A stretch of DNA of 64,000 nucleotides from Cyanoderma ruficeps (taxonomy: Eukaryota; Chordata; Aves; Passeriformes; Timaliidae): assembly GCA_008694505.1 (NCBI GenBank), contig VZDJ01004378.1, forward strand, positions 10,353,472 through 10,417,471, in the 5' to 3' direction. The notes under the pieces were generated by a model. That model was not told the origin of the DNA, did not search any database, and saw only the letters and a list, made by a program, of their open reading frames with translations. Below, in pieces: positions 12,401 to 25,952 of the stretch. Position 1 is the stretch's first letter; each line of letters starts with the position of its first letter. A program made the position numbers and the translations under genes.

Positions 12401-13270
12401 CCTCATAGGAAAACACTGACATCTGAAAAAATTGAGTCTTTTAACTCATTAGACAGGCAAAATAATGAGCTTACATGTTAGACACCATCATCAGAAAGTG
12501 CTTAGAAATTTCAGGACCTTGTATCCAGGCTGTGACAGATTCTAGTTTATGCTCTGCAGGGAAGGTTGAACTGTTCTTATGGACCAAAATGCATAGCCTT
12601 TCATGGTAGGACTGCAACCAGACTCTACCTAAATTTGTTCTTGATTTAGGTTTCCAGGTCTGGACGACTGGGTTCCTTAGAAAATGCCCTTAGTGAGGGA
12701 TGAGTGGGATTTCATACCTGCAGGGTATGACTGCAGAGTGGTCACAAATTTGGCTAGTCTTTGTCTTCCTCCTGGGGCAGAGCATACCGTTCCCTTGTGC
12801 TCTTTGATGAGAATATTTCAGAGACAGCCTTGGGGAGAAGTCTCAGCCGGGAAACAGCCAAGGGCTGTGAGCTGGAAACTGGCAGACAGCTTTCTCTTGC
12901 CAAATAGGACAAAAGTATCAAAAGGATTTCTGTTTTGTTTTACTATTTTTTTATTTCTTTTAGAAAACCTGTTTCTTAGAGTAACTTGAGTCCTTTCTGT
13001 TATATTCACATAGTACCAGTAGGAGGTTCCATTGCGGCTGCTTCTGCAGTCTTTCAGTGTGATGTAGAAGGAAAAGGTTTAAGAATGGAAAAGGGGAAGC
13101 CATGCAAGGAAAAGCAAGAACCTCCAGATACCCTCACACCTTATCAGGGTGGTCTGTTTGGAGTGATTGGAAGATTATTTTAGGTTGACTTTGGGTTTGA
13201 AGCTCTCATAATGAGCAGTTTTGTTATGTGAATACAGTGATGCCTGTTTAGTCTCACTGTTCTCATAATA
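9421..13270. other. Unique non-coding DNA
   Basis: No gene was recognised. A strong donor-like sequence on the minus strand (CAG|GTGAGTAA, exon side ending at 11639) has no clear acceptor partner, so it is not annotated as an exon. A TTG microsatellite is listed separately. The 11160-11260 interval has several AATTA and CAATT words but nothing decisive. Confidence 0.5.
10208..10233 (+). repeat. (TTG)n microsatellite
   Basis: About eight tandem TTG units with one interruption (CTG), an ordinary short simple repeat that may be length-polymorphic. Confidence 0.9.
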
Positions 13271-13314
13271 ATTTAGGATAGGTTGTTCTCCAACCTAAAT
13301 GATTCTATGATTCT
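13271..13314 (+). repeat. CR1 LINE, extreme 3' tail
   Basis: Only the terminal part of a CR1 element is recognisable: 'ttctccaacctaaatg' followed by GATTCTATGATTCT at 13301-13314, the typical tail built from short near-identical octamer-like units. Sequence upstream to about 13200 may belong to the same copy but is too diverged to claim. No coding sequence. Confidence 0.8.
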
Positions 13315-16300
13315 AATATCACATATGAGGAGTACATGTATTACTGATAGCATTGATTGGTATTGATCATTATGCAGAATTACATTTGTAGAAATTTTGA
13401 TTTGTCCAGGCAACACAGTCATCTTTTCTATGATTATTACATCTTGTATGACTCAGACACTTCAAAACAAAGCTCAATATTAATAGAAATAATAGCATAG
13501 AAATGTACTCTGCTCTGCTTCCCTTTACTGGGATTCATGGAGATCAATATCAACTGGCAATGGCAGCCTCAATACAACACAGTGCTGGTTTCTTACCACA
13601 GCTAAGGTTTCAGACAACCACATTGTCCATGGAGGCTGGAAGCCAAACCTAGGAGCTTGTTCAGTACCTGAACTGTTTATGAATTACATGTAGCTCAGGA
13701 TCTTCACATTGGCTACTACTGCCAACACTGATCTTTTGATCAGTAGCTTCTGATCTCTTGCCTGCAGCAACATCATACTTCGGGAATTATGCAGGGTTTT
13801 TTTCTTGGAAAGGAAGAAAATGTGGGATGTTAACCCACACAAATAAGTGCTTTTTATATCTTAAGACTGAAAGAAATCCCAAACTGGCTTTTTAAGGCAT
13901 TACTATTTGTGATGGTAATGTAGCATTTTATTGATTATGGCTGCATTTATAGAATTCTGCACTTTGCTTCCTTACTGGTTTTATACTCCACTTGTAACAG
14001 TGGAAACTGTTACTGGGAAATAGTTACATAGTTCTACTACTATTCCAGAAAAAAATAATAGTTTTGCTATTTATTTTCTGGGTTCAAATTGTTTGTTCTT
14101 TACCAGAACTCAGCATTTCAGTGGAAATAGGAATGTTCCGCCATTTATCTTTTAGAACTCATGACCTGATTTTTCTTTTTTCCCCCTGATTTGAAGCATC
14201 TGTTTGAAAAGTACCTGGGGTTGGAAAAGGGGGCATTTGTGCTGCTAGAGTTAGAGAAATACTTGTTAGTTTCTAGTCTCCTTAGAGGCCAAAGAATAAG
14301 GTGCTATACATGCCAATGGTGTGTGAGTTCCAGTATAGGAGATGGGGCTTTTTCCCCTTTTATGCCACCCTAACTAGAGGAGCACTTGATGCTTTCCAGC
14401 ACTCTATATGTGCAAGGAGTCCATTTAATCTGCTGAGACAGCGTGCTGTGGGCATTGAAACATGCTCAGCAGAACCAAGGTACCAGGAGAAAAACCTCTC
14501 TTTTTGCTATGCTTCCTCTGCTCCCCATTCCTGGGATCATGTAGTGAGAACACTTCAGACCTCAAAGCAGTACAAGGCATCAGTGCTGGGGCCAGGGCAC
14601 ATCATCCTTCCTTTTGACCTTTGAGCATAAGCTCTTCATCCTCTTACTAGGCAACTTCAACACATGGGGAAAGCATGTTATGCCCTCTTCTCTTCTCTTC
14701 CCATCCTCCTAGCCTGCAGAGCTGCTCTGAAATCTACAGGCAGCTTTCCCATCGGAAAAGTTAGACTTTGCTAATTAATAATTTGACACCAATGATGTAT
14801 GATACTGTCCTGTGTATTTTCTCTTCATGGTTTTAGCAGTAAGAAGCATGGGAATATGCAGAAAGAGAAATTTATCATTCAGTCTATTTTTAGCATCCCA
14901 AGGGTTTCACATGTACTGTATGAAATTGTAGTTTATAGATTAATTCACTAAATAGGCAAGAAGAATTCTCATCCTGATGGCAGTGCACAAGCAGCTGCAA
15001 CCCACAATACACCTTCAGAATGGAGGCAAGATAATTAATAAGGAAAACCATGTTAACAAAGTTTTTCTAAGGAGCCTTTATGTCATCTTATAATCTTAGT
15101 AAAGCAAGAAAATACAACAGTCTTATGCACTTGGAGTACTCCATTGCTGGGCATTTTTGCTGACCAAGAGAAGGATACTTTTCCTGTCATACCCAGGGCT
15201 TGCCCTCATTCTGTAGGGCTTTAGCCATACCTGCAGAGATGGGGGCTGGATCTGCCTCAGAAATAGCAGCTCACTGCTGAATGCAATGCACTGAATTCAG
15301 CCTTTTCCAGCTGTACTTCAGATAAGTCCTCCAGATTTGCTTGTTTCTCTAACTGGGACTAACACTGATAGCAACAGAGGGACATTCATGTGTATTTTAC
15401 AAAAAGTTTCTGACTGTTTTACACTGGAGCACTTAACTCCTGAATTTTATCTGTACAGAGCAAATCATTCTCATATTGGGTTTAGATATTTTAGTGGCTG
15501 TCAGTTTCTATACTGGAAGCACCTAACAGAAGTGCTTGATTCATTGTATATAATTTTCTGTATTCCAGTTGCTCATATCTAGTCTGATTACTTCTTTGGT
15601 AGTACTGAGAGGAGGACATTAATGTGACATTGGAAGAAATATAAAACTGGAAGGATTTTGTTGTGAAGTGTAATAATCAGACTCTTGAAAACAAATGAAA
15701 TAGCATAAATGTAAAGTGTCTTTAGCCTTGGAAGCAGATGGGTGAGTGGAGTGAAGGGAGTATGAAGAGTGTGCAGAAGAGAATGACTATCACTGTTTCT
15801 TGTAATTATTTCATTCAAATCTTGCCTCGTAGTGAGAAAAGCTTCAGGATAAGTGAAAGAAAGTACTTTTTATTTAAGGAACAGTTAAACTGTTTGTGTT
15901 ATTGTCACAGGGAGTATAGGTGCAAAACGTTCTTACATGGGCTGAGAAAGTGATGAGACAAATTTGCAGAGGAGCAATCCATTAAAGACTATTAGGCAGA
16001 AAGGCGCTAACTCTGATGCGGAAAGTTCCAAAATCCCCAAGTTCTGTAAGGACAGGGTGTTCTGGGAAATATGGGGCAGCATCCTGGACAGATTCTGTGG
16101 GGCCCTGTTATGGGCAGGACAGGCTGATTATATACACCCTGGTGTTACCTTCCATGTTGTTCTCAGCTGTTAGGGTGTGGGGTCTGCCAGTGGTGTGGCT
16201 GGCGGCCAAACAAGCTGCCGTGTATGGTGCTGGGGAGGTTCTGGGCAGTAGAGCTGTCCATATGCAGGTGATCCCAGGGATTGGGATGCAGCCAAACTCC

Positions 16301-17229
16301 TCAGGACCTTCTGGGTAATGCCACGAGCCAAAACGACAGGCCAAAATCAGGAGGTTACTATTCTGATATTGGTGATAGTTTCTTCAGAAGATGTGTACCT
16401 TCTGTCACTTACTAGTACATTTACAGAGCAAGATCATCTTTCTAATTTTGAGGTTAGCATTTTGGATGTTTTTTTGCTTGTTTCTTTTTTTTTTTATGCT
16501 TTATTTGCTGTAACCTTGCAGAGTAAGTAATGAAAAATTATTCTAGACATTACATGTTCTATAAAATAAAGGCATATTCACACATGGAGTCAGAAAAAGT
16601 AAACCAGTCCAAATTGAAATAGACATAGACACACTTGGATGTGAAATTGCTGCTTACATATACTGCAGGAGCTATAGTGAAGCTTTATCTAGGATCACAT
16701 GCTGAGAAGACAGAAAACATTCTTCTCCTCTTCCCCCCAACATCTTCTCCTTTGAATCTCTGTTTGGGACACATTTGAATATCTATTTGGGACACAAAAA
16801 TAAAACAGACTACCTTAATTTTCACCTGGAATCTAGTCATTAATGAGGTAACACTTCAAAGAAGGAGACACCAAACAGTTGAGTACCATCAGGCATAAAA
16901 TATAGGCCCCTCTTACCTGTTACTTCTCTTAGAAAGATCTGCCTGGGCTACAGCAACCAGAAGTCCATTGGTAGCCTGGTAATGATCCAGACCATGAAGA
17001 TTTTTTTTAAAAGGGCTTTTGTTGAGAAAAAAGAGAACCATTATTTTCTAGAGTCTGGTAAAGAACCTTTGCCAAGGACTTCATCCAAGTAAGCATTTAG
17101 TAGTATTCAGAAAACTGGTAGTGTTGGTTATTTTGCTGCCATCATTCAAACTGAGCATCTATACCTATCTAAGACACCCAGGACTAGCTTGTCACACAGG
17201 ATATTTTGGGTGGAAGTGGATACAGTTCA
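13315..17229. other. Unique non-coding DNA
   Basis: No gene was recognised. The interval 16015-16330 is GC-richer than its surroundings, with overlapping open frames on both strands and no family resemblance. The overlap on both strands points to composition, not coding. Confidence 0.5.
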
Positions 17230-17460
17230 GATTTTTTGGGGAGCATAATGCGAGGCCATGAGGAGGGCTGTACTGGACCAGACCTAGTCCAGCATCCTAG
17301 CTTGAACAGTCATGAACAACAAATGCTTCCCCTGCTTTACCTTCCAGCTGCCAGCCTTCAGCTACTCAGAAGATCCCTGATCCAGAGCCAGCTCATGGGT
17401 GTTTGGTAGTCTCTGATTAACCCATCCACTGGGGATTTGTTTAATCTCTTTTTGAAGTGG
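17230..17460 (+). repeat. Ancient amniote interspersed repeat (L3/CR1-like)
   Basis: The order of words matches an old repeat widespread in reptiles and birds: a 'tactggaccagacc' segment near 17268, 'tagtccagcatcct' near 17285, 'aaatgcttcccc' near 17319, 'gatccctgatccagag' near 17370, 'taacccatccac' near 17417 and 'taatctctttttgaa' near 17439. Several small deletions separate the blocks. The family assignment comes from memory of the consensus, and the copy is highly diverged. Such copies predate the avian radiation and are sometimes retained as regulatory sequence. Confidence 0.5.
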
Positions 17461-17973
17461 TTTTTCTCTTCAAATGCTCAGAAAAGCATTCTCATGACAC
17501 TTCTCTCTGCACTTGTAATATGTTCTTGTTTTCAATCCAATGGGAGTTTAGAAAATTCTGTCAAAACTACCTCAAACAAGGGAAGTATGAAGATAAAAGA
17601 TTTTAAAATGAGAAGTATATGCTTTCTCAGAGAAAATTCATTCTCTTTACTACCACAGTTTGTCTTGGATGCTATAATGTGCCTCCTCTTTGTTCCCCAT
17701 AGTGGCAATGAGTGCTGTGTCTTTGTACTTTTCAAGGTGACTCTTTAGGGGAGTTTTTTACTGTATCTCTGCTGTGCCCGCAGACACTTCACAGGTGACT
17801 TTGTTTTCCTAGTTCTGGCATACATCTTACCATGAATTACAGAATTCCTTATACAGACAGCTATTTTAAATGGAGACTGGAGGAAAAGAAAAAGAGAAGC
17901 AAATGTGTGCTGCTCATTTCTATACTTTCCATGTTTGTTTTCTCTCTTAGCCTGAAAGAAGTATGGACAACTG

Positions 17974-18023
17974 AGCCCTATATAAATGTTAGTATTATAG
18001 TATATAGCCCTATATAAATGTTA
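17974..18023 (+). repeat. 18-bp direct repeat pair
   Basis: AGCCCTATATAAATGTTA occurs at 17974-17991 and again at 18006-18023, a 32-base period. Local duplication is the simplest explanation. Each unit contains a TATATAAA word, but nothing else suggests a promoter. Confidence 0.85.
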
Positions 18024-20724
18024 AATATTTTGCACTAATAATTTTTTATGAAATTCTGTTAAGAAATGAATTTATGATGAGACTTAGAAAAAAAACTCCA
18101 GACATCTTTTTTTCAGGGATAAAAGGAAACATTTAATGCAATGGTTTCCATTTGTAGTGGCCTTCTATGCTTAGTCTGATTTTTGTGCACATCCAAAACC
18201 TTTCACTTACATTAAATGAAGTTTCAGCCACAACTTCTGATGAAAGGGGTACTTCAAGTGATTGACAGTCGTGGTTCTCAGACCAAATGAGAAAATGGCA
18301 AAATGAAACTGGTCACTAGAGGTAGCCAGTTGTGAAATGACACCCATTGTCTGCCCAGTGGCCTGATGCTGTGAATTGAGTCATTAGATGGTGCCATGTA
18401 GCTGTGCAGTGCAATCCTTTCTCCTTCCTGAGTGAGGATTTGTTATAGGGGATAAAAACAAAGACTGGGCTCTGCTCTTGGTTGCAATGAAGGACAAATC
18501 AAAAGTGCTAAGCTCCTGTTTTATTCAAGTTCATCCAGTTTAATGTGAGAATAGCAATGCTTCATTCTTTCCATGTTTATTAACTTCTTTATTTGGAATA
18601 AAATGCTTGGGAAACTCTATTATGGTTTCTGTTGCATGCAGAACAGCAGCTTTTGAGCCTTCATTGGGAGTCTTATGACTTTACTGTAGCACAGATGAGA
18701 GCAGTGTCCTTGATTTTTATGGCTTTCTCCAGCACTAGAAGGTGTCAGAACTCTTTCTGTGAATATTCTATACATATTTGCTGGTACTTCTTTCTGTGTG
18801 GAGCTCAGCTGGCAATGGTTACATATAACCCACTGACTACCTAATTATTCAAAGACATTTCTGCAGTAATGTCTGTGCTGGAACATACCAGATAGAGTGT
18901 GTAAACCATTGGCATAGGTGTATATGTTTATGGAAGCCTAAAGTACAATCAATCAGTCGATAAATAAAATCTTCATTTATTCATAATGATTTATAAATAA
19001 TGACTAAGTAAAATATAAGGGAAAGAAGTGATACCTTTGGGACAGCAGTCTGAGATGAGGGATTTCTAAGATGAGTTTCAAGTTTGAAAGTGACAGTTAA
19101 ATTTCAGGGTGTGGTCATTTCACTGATTTGATCCAATTCCTGTCCTCTCATTAACCAATACTGAGTAGTTGGATGTAAAAAACTTCTACTTAGTCACTTA
19201 ATTTTTTTTCAGCCATAGGACAAATACCCAGTTTTGCAGGTTGCAAACCCAGTTAGATGTGCTGTGGGGCCACACCTGGCAGGCAGCTGTGGCCCATGGT
19301 GTTCTGTGTCACTGGAGTGAGAGGCTTTGGGAATGCCGCCAGGGTCTGGAATAGCCAGAGGACCTGAAAGATGGTAAGGTCAATGCCATCTTCATTGTCA
19401 AACCATATGACATACTTGTGTATGACTTTTGAGTGAATAAAACCAAAATTCATCTTCAAGTTGTGTTTGTTTGATCTAACATCAAAAATGTAACAAGAAA
19501 TTGTCAATAGCTGAGGTTGGGAGTCGTGTGGTGTAGAGTTACAGCCATTTTATAAAGTGGGTATCTTACAAACAAACTCTGTAAGAAAGTGTGAAGCAAA
19601 TTTCTTCATCTAAATCCTTTCCCTGTATTCCAGTAAGATTTTCTTATTGGTTCAAGTGTATTATAAAAGGTATAAACAACCTAAAACCAGGAATGTATGA
19701 ATGTGGGGGCTTTTTGACAGTTCAGAAAAAGCTCATATTAGATACCAATTGGTTAATTTAAAAATCATTTGTATTTTGGTAGCTTGGGATAAATTAAGAC
19801 TTTAAGAGCAGCTTTAAGGGTTTTCCTGCTAATTTCTGTATATAATATTCTTAATATATACAGCATTCATGCAATGTAGATCAGTCTACTTAAAATGCAC
19901 TCAGTTGATTTTTATAAGTTATTTATGATGAGGCTGAGAACTAAATGCTGAACATATTTTATACCATGAGAATCACAATTTTTGCTCTTTTAATTTCTTT
20001 TGATATATAGTTAATAGAACTTGGGCTGATTTCGTATTCAGCAAGCAAGGCTCTTCTTTCTCTCCCCAGAAACAGTGCAGGATGTGATTTATGCACTATG
20101 CTTAGATATTATCTTCTCCAGCACTTCATTTTAAAATGATGTTTAGATTGTAAATTATCTGGATATAATTGTAAAAAAAGTTAAGATGTTGAAATGAAAA
20201 TTAAGTATTTTGTTTAAGGGGACCAGCAGGAAAACCACTGCAAAACTTCTTTTGTTGCCTTGTTCAAGAAATGGTTAACTGCAAATATTGGGTTTTTTTT
20301 AGCCCAAAATTTGCTACTAATAGAAGAAGAATAGCTGTAATCAATTAATTAACAATTCCTTCTCATGAACCATCACTAAACTGCTTTGCAGTGGCCTATT
20401 GTATTTTCTAGATAAATTTTCTAATGTTGTGTTAGGTTGTCCTGCATGCTTGCTATAATTATAGTTAATTACTTCTCTAGAAGATGTTCCACCAGATTGA
20501 GTGTGTCCATACACTTTCATTGCACAACTATATTGAGAAAGCAACCCAAAATGTTAGGCTGAAAGTTGAGATGTTTATACCACTCTATTTTTTTAATCAG
20601 TTTTTAATAGTTAATATTGATTATTCTAAAATCTGTAGGATTTTTTTTCCGAGAGATTATTTCTCTCTGTCTGCCCCTTATTAACATATGCCAGAAGTGT
20701 GTCCTGTGGCAGCCTGTGGGCTGT
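18024..20724. other. Unique AT-rich non-coding DNA
   Basis: No gene was recognised. Around 19255-19505 both strands show protein-like open frames: an 84-codon frame on the minus strand, and a shorter plus-strand frame ending just before an AATAAA. Neither translation was recognised. An inverted repeat at 19836-19863 is listed separately. Confidence 0.5.
19836..19863. repeat. Inverted repeat, 9-bp arms
   Basis: CTGTATATA (19836-19844) and TATATACAG (19855-19863) are perfect reverse complements separated by ten bases. The AT-rich arms could extrude as a weak hairpin. The arms are too short for a microRNA precursor. Confidence 0.8.
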
Positions 20725-20760
20725 GCATAATCTTCATAAATAACTTGGATGTGCAGGATG
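20725..20760 (+). repeat. Possible CR1 RT fragment
   Basis: About 30 bases here are nearly identical to part of the CR1 copy at 25037-25060: both contain 'atcttcataaataacttgga'. In CR1 this encodes the IFINDLD-type segment just after RT motif B. Sequence on either side is not recognisably CR1, so it may be a very eroded copy or a short coincidence. Confidence 0.4.
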
Positions 20761-23700
20761 GAGAAGCAAGAGGGAAGACTTAAAGCATAAGTCCATGTTG
20801 ATCCATAGCTCTGAAATGTAGAAGATCATTTCTGTACCCATTTGGTTTCTTCCTGGACTGATCCCCCACACCAGAGTTGTCGACAAAGGAATCCAGAAGT
20901 GAAGCTTACAGGTTCACCTGAGTCCTCTTGTGCCCCACCTGCCAGTTTTACTGTAGGAAGACACATTGCTGATCTTTCATTATGGTTATTTGAAGAATGG
21001 TGGCATTACTTTTCACTATGACATGAATAATTTTCTTAGGCCTCTCAAATCTTTGGTGCATGGAAAGCTGATCTTAAAGTGAAGCTGAACATGTCCATTG
21101 TACTCCCTCGAATAGGAGGTAAGGATGGAGCTTGACACGGTGAAATGGAAAACTGCAGGTGCCTAATAGCTTATGGTAATCAAAATCCAGAAACATAAAA
21201 TGCTACTGTATTCAAATTGTTCCTTGTTTACTTCTGAATTATTTTTTTGAATGTGGTGTTTTCTAGTGCTTTATTAATAATAATTTATTTTAAAATACAG
21301 GATTGTAGAATAAGGAAAGCATTCTGTTCTTTAACTTCTTTCAAAAAGATCTCAATTTTTAAAAAGTGTTGTTGGCTCCTTCTTTGGAAGGTTGTTCCAG
21401 AATGCCCCTCCTTTGATGGGTATAGATTTCATTTTATGAAAAGCCAATATTTTTTTTTTTTAAACTAATCCCAGAATTAAATACTCTTCTGAAGAGTTAT
21501 CTGTGAAGTCTGCTTTCTAGACACCATCCCTCTTCTGATATGTTTGTTGTCCACATTAAGTCACTTGGTATCATATGCCCGGGAATGGAAATTCTGCTGC
21601 TTCTCTTCTGTTTATTTACCACTGCTATACATTAAATCAGAGACATGGAAAGAAAGCGAGCCTAGGCACCAAACCAAGTCTTTCCTTCTGCCTCATCTCT
21701 CAGATGTAGTATCACTGCCCTTCGGCTTTGCTGTGCTGAGATACAGTATCCACACAGTTTAAATGTGCTCTTACTGATGATTGGTTTTAGTGCAGTTTAG
21801 TGCACCACAGCACGTTTTGTGACTAAGACTTCTTTTAAAGTTCTTTTATTGTCCTTCTGTTCCAACTATTCTATAGGTGCAGGGGAGCCTACAAAAGAAT
21901 TTGTTAGGGACAGCATATCTTCAAAGATTTTAGTTAAGAGAAGTTGTAAGGAAGCTTTCAGTCCCACTTTTATTTGTCCAGACCAGAAGTAACTCTGCTG
22001 AAGTCTTTAACATTATATCATTGTGAAACTAGCGCCTCTTCTTGCCCTTGTGTGTCATTCTTATAGTTCTCAGGCCTTGTGAAGTCATTTATTCTAAAGC
22101 ACAAACAGGGACAAGTCTGTCTTTTGCTCTGTGCTCTCTTAGTAAAAGGTTGATGGGAGAGCATCTGGTGTTATGCAATATCCATGATAATCAGAGATCA
22201 GCAAAATCTCTTCAAGACAGTGGTGTCAACTGGGATATTTTTCAGGTTTAATCTGAGGAGAAATCTTTAAACCACCTCATGGGACGCAGATTGTCCAGGT
22301 TATTCTACCCAGGTTCACTTGTGACATCAGGCATATACCGATGAAGAGGCATGTGTGAACCTACCTGGTGTTATCAGGGCTCTGAAAGCTCATCAAGTGC
22401 ATTTAGTGATGAGCAGGCAAAAATCCTCTCTTGTGGAGCTCTCTCTGTGGTATTTTGCTTTGTTGCAGTTCTGGAGTCCAGAGCACATGGCACCAGAAAG
22501 TGCCCTCTGTCCTCTCAGCCAGAGAAGAATTAAAAATCTGTGGGCTGAAAATTTCTCTGGAGGCTGAACTCTATGACAGTGTTACAGTAGCTCCTGACTC
22601 ATTCATTCAGAACTGAGCAAATTAGGCCATCTTGTTTGTACTGAAATGGCACAGTGCTGGCTTGTTTTTCTGGTTCTTTTTTTACCCCATTTCAATTTAC
22701 TGTACCTTTTTCAAACTTTTGAAGATTTCTGTCCAACACGAGTGCAATGGCATTCTTTTCTGGTGTCCAGCATATTCAAACACTACTGTAGTTCAGTGAT
22801 TAAACTCAAGAAAGTCATCCTTTGATTGGACTGTTTGTTCAGTAAGGCTAACCGGTTTCTTATGAAAAACCATATTTTGCTGCTCAGCCTTTTTCAGTAT
22901 ATCAATCAGTTCCAGATTTATATAGAGTGTAGTGGTCTCCTTAGCTGGAGAAGCATAAAATGAGAAGGAAACCAGACCGCAGGAAATCTCTTGAGTGTTT
23001 TTCTGTCAGGTTTCTGAATCTGCTTTTCATCCAAGTCCCTTGGCAGTGAAATAAACCATCAAGAAGATTTCTCAGGCTATCAGGACTGCTGGTATAGCCA
23101 AACACAGGAGTTATGCACTGTGCCATGGCTGCAGTGGCGAACATCATGTTTGGTACAAGCAGATGATGCCTGTGGAAAGCTAATAAAAATAAATTTAATT
23201 TCTTTTCAGCTTTGAGTTACTTGTTCTTAACATTTACTTTGAGTAAAAAGTTCAGAATATGAAAAGGTTGGCCAGCTTGATTTTTTGAATCAGAGAAAAA
23301 AATAGCTGGACTGGAGGGACTTGAAGAAGTTATAATGGACATTAGGAAGGAAGTCATAGTGTACAGATGAATCTTAGTCTGGATTTCAGTTTAAAATAAT
23401 ACCACAGGAAAAAATTTGAAAATTAATTTCAGTACTTCAGTGGCATGCAATTATTTTTAAATAATTTCATTTTAATATTAGTTCTAGCAACCATAAATTG
23501 CAGTGGTCAGAAGGGCTTTTTCATGGTAACTTTTATGCCTTATTAAACATTAACACATGAAATACTCATTTATGACATTGAATCAAACTAAGATATTTAA
23601 ATAATAAATGGTGATGAATCAGATCAAAGAATAGGCAAGTCAGTCTTTTTTATTTTATGTCATCTAGATCTGTTGTACTTCAGCATGTGTGTATACACAA

Positions 23701-24774
23701 GTTCTCACGTGTGTGTAACACATGCTTGAGTCACTTAAAGACTTTACCTTCGTTTTCTGTCTTACTTTTTAACGAAATATTTTCTGATTTTAATGAAATG
23801 TGCTCAGATTTATTAGACTTTTTCAAAAAGAGCTCAAAGAGCTATACATTTCTCATGAGATGTAGGAACGCAATTTTTAGGTATTGAATTATTTTGTTAC
23901 ACAAACTGGAGCAATTTGTAGAAGTGTTTTTAACTTCATCAGCTAAATTCAGGGGTCGTATTAAAAGAAAACCCTCTTTATTTTATTTTAAACCATGGTT
24001 AATTTTTTTTTAAAGACTTTTAGGAGAATTTCTGTATCAAGCCATAGTGTAGAACTAAGTGACAGATTAATCTGGCATTGGAAGTGCTGCTTAAAAAAAT
24101 CTGCCTGGACCTACAACCTGATAAGCCAGGTTGCCCTACTCAAGCAGATTCATAATTAAAACAGACACGTGTGCAGGGAGGGTCACAAGCAGAGTATTAA
24201 AAAAGAAATGGATAGGACAAGGGCAGAGAGAAGTTTAATTCAAAAGAAATGAAAACATCAGAGTACAGCTTCCAGATGCTCCATGCAGGAGCAGGATGAT
24301 GACAAAAAAGAGGCATTTGGAATCTCCTTCAACCCATCTGTTTTCTATGAATATTAGTTAGTGCTTATACATTAAGTATGTAGGCCATTCCTACACCACA
24401 CATCACAACGGGGCACAGTAGTATACCACAGGAAGCTGGCGGTGCAGTGATGCCAGACCCTGGGCCTGTCTGTGTGTGTTCTGAGTACTTCAGGCTTTTG
24501 CAGATCTGCCATGCTTTAGACTATGTCAGTTCTCTAGGCTGAAGTCCAGCTGGGGCTGCCTCCCCAGACTGCAGAGTCTCAAATGATTGTCTGCAAGCAG
24601 GTGTTTGGATGAGGGTGTTCTTCTCTCTGATCTCAAGTTATATAATGCGTTGGTATATTTTTCCCAAAATTGCAGCCTGGATGGGTTAGAAATTGCTGTA
24701 AGAGTTCTCTATGCAGATGCTTGATATTAAAACTTTATGGAATTAAAAAAAAATTACAAAACTAAGTTGTCCAA
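20761..24774. other. Unique non-coding DNA
   Basis: No gene, RNA or repeat family was recognised. Open frames are short and unsupported. Three overlapping short frames at 22351-22616 share one locally GC-richer patch and are best read as composition. Confidence 0.55.
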
Positions 24775-25952
24775 TTGTCCCTGCCCCACTGATCAAGAGA
24801 AGCCAATTGATGTAATTTTTTTGGATTTCAGTAAAGCTTTTGATACTATCTCTCACAGTATCCTTCTGGATAAAATGTCCAGCACTCAGCTGGATAGACA
24901 CATTTTGTGATGGGTGAGCAACTGGCTCATGGTTTGGGCACAAAGAGTACAGTGAATGGGGTGACATCAGGCTGGTATCTGGTCATCAGTGGCATTCCAC
25001 GGGGCTCCATTTTAGGGCCAGTGCTCTTCAAAATCTTCATAAATAACTTGGATTTGCAGAGGTAGATTAAATAGAGTTGATGATGACACTAAATTTTGAG
25101 GACCTGTTGATTCTCTCAGAGGCAGAGAGGCCCTGCAGAGACACTTCAACAAATTAGAGGCCGGGACAATCACCAGTTGTATAAAATTTAAAAAAGACAA
25201 GTGCCAGATTCTGCACCTGGGATAAGGCAACCTTGGATGTACAGGCTGGGGAAGGAGGTGCTGAAGAGCAGTGCTGCAGAAAGGGATCTGGGAGTCCTGG
25301 TCAAGGGAAAGTTGAACATGAGTCAGCAGTGCCTAGCACAGCCAGGAGGGCCAGCCTGTCCTGGGGTGCATCAGGCACAAGCATCACAGCTGGGCAAGGG
25401 AGGGGATTGTCCCGCTCTGCTCTGTACTGGGGCAGCTGCACCTTGAATATTTTGTGTAGTTTTTGGAGCCACAATACAAGAAAATTACTAAGTGATTAAG
25501 AAGCATCCAGGGGAAAGCTACAAAGATGGTGAAGTTTCTTCAGGGGAAGCTGTACAAGAAGTGGCTGAGGTCACTTGGTCTGTTCAGGCTGGAGAAGAGG
25601 ATACATTGTACTCTACAACTTCCTTATGAGGGGAAGAGGAGAGGCAGGCACTGATCTCTTCTCTGGGGCGACCGGTGACAGGACTTGAGAGAATAGTTTG
25701 AAGCTGTGTCAGGGGAGATTTAGGTTAAGTATTAGAAAAAGATTCTCTTCACCCAGAGGGTAGTTGAGCACTGGAACGGGCTCCCCAGGGAAGTGGTCCC
25801 AATACCAATCCATGACAGTGCAAGAAGTGTTTGGACAGTGCTCTCAGGCACCTATTGAGACTCTTAGGGATGGTCCTGTGCTGGGCCAGAAGTTGGATTT
25901 GATGATTATTAGGAAATCCTTTCAAATCAGGATATTATGTGATTCTATTTTA
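24775..25952 (+). mobile_element. CR1 LINE, 5'-truncated, RT to 3' end
   Basis: A non-LTR retrotransposon copy of about 1.2 kb covering the RT domain to the 3' end. RT motif A is readable near 24821-24850 (LDFSKAFDTISHS) with its catalytic Asp intact. Motif B follows near 24988-25053 ([14 protein letters not shown]; the usual PQG is PRG). The catalytic box appears near 25076-25095 as VDDDTKF, keeping the Asp pair. A stop falls between A and B near 24910, and many frameshifts follow. The downstream part still aligns in pieces (ERDLGVLV near 25280, 'ctgttcaggctggagaag' near 25580, 'gaacgggctccccagg' near 25774). It ends in 'gtgattctat' at about 25950. Long dead, and lying head to head with another CR1 copy 540 bases away. 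Confidence 0.93.
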
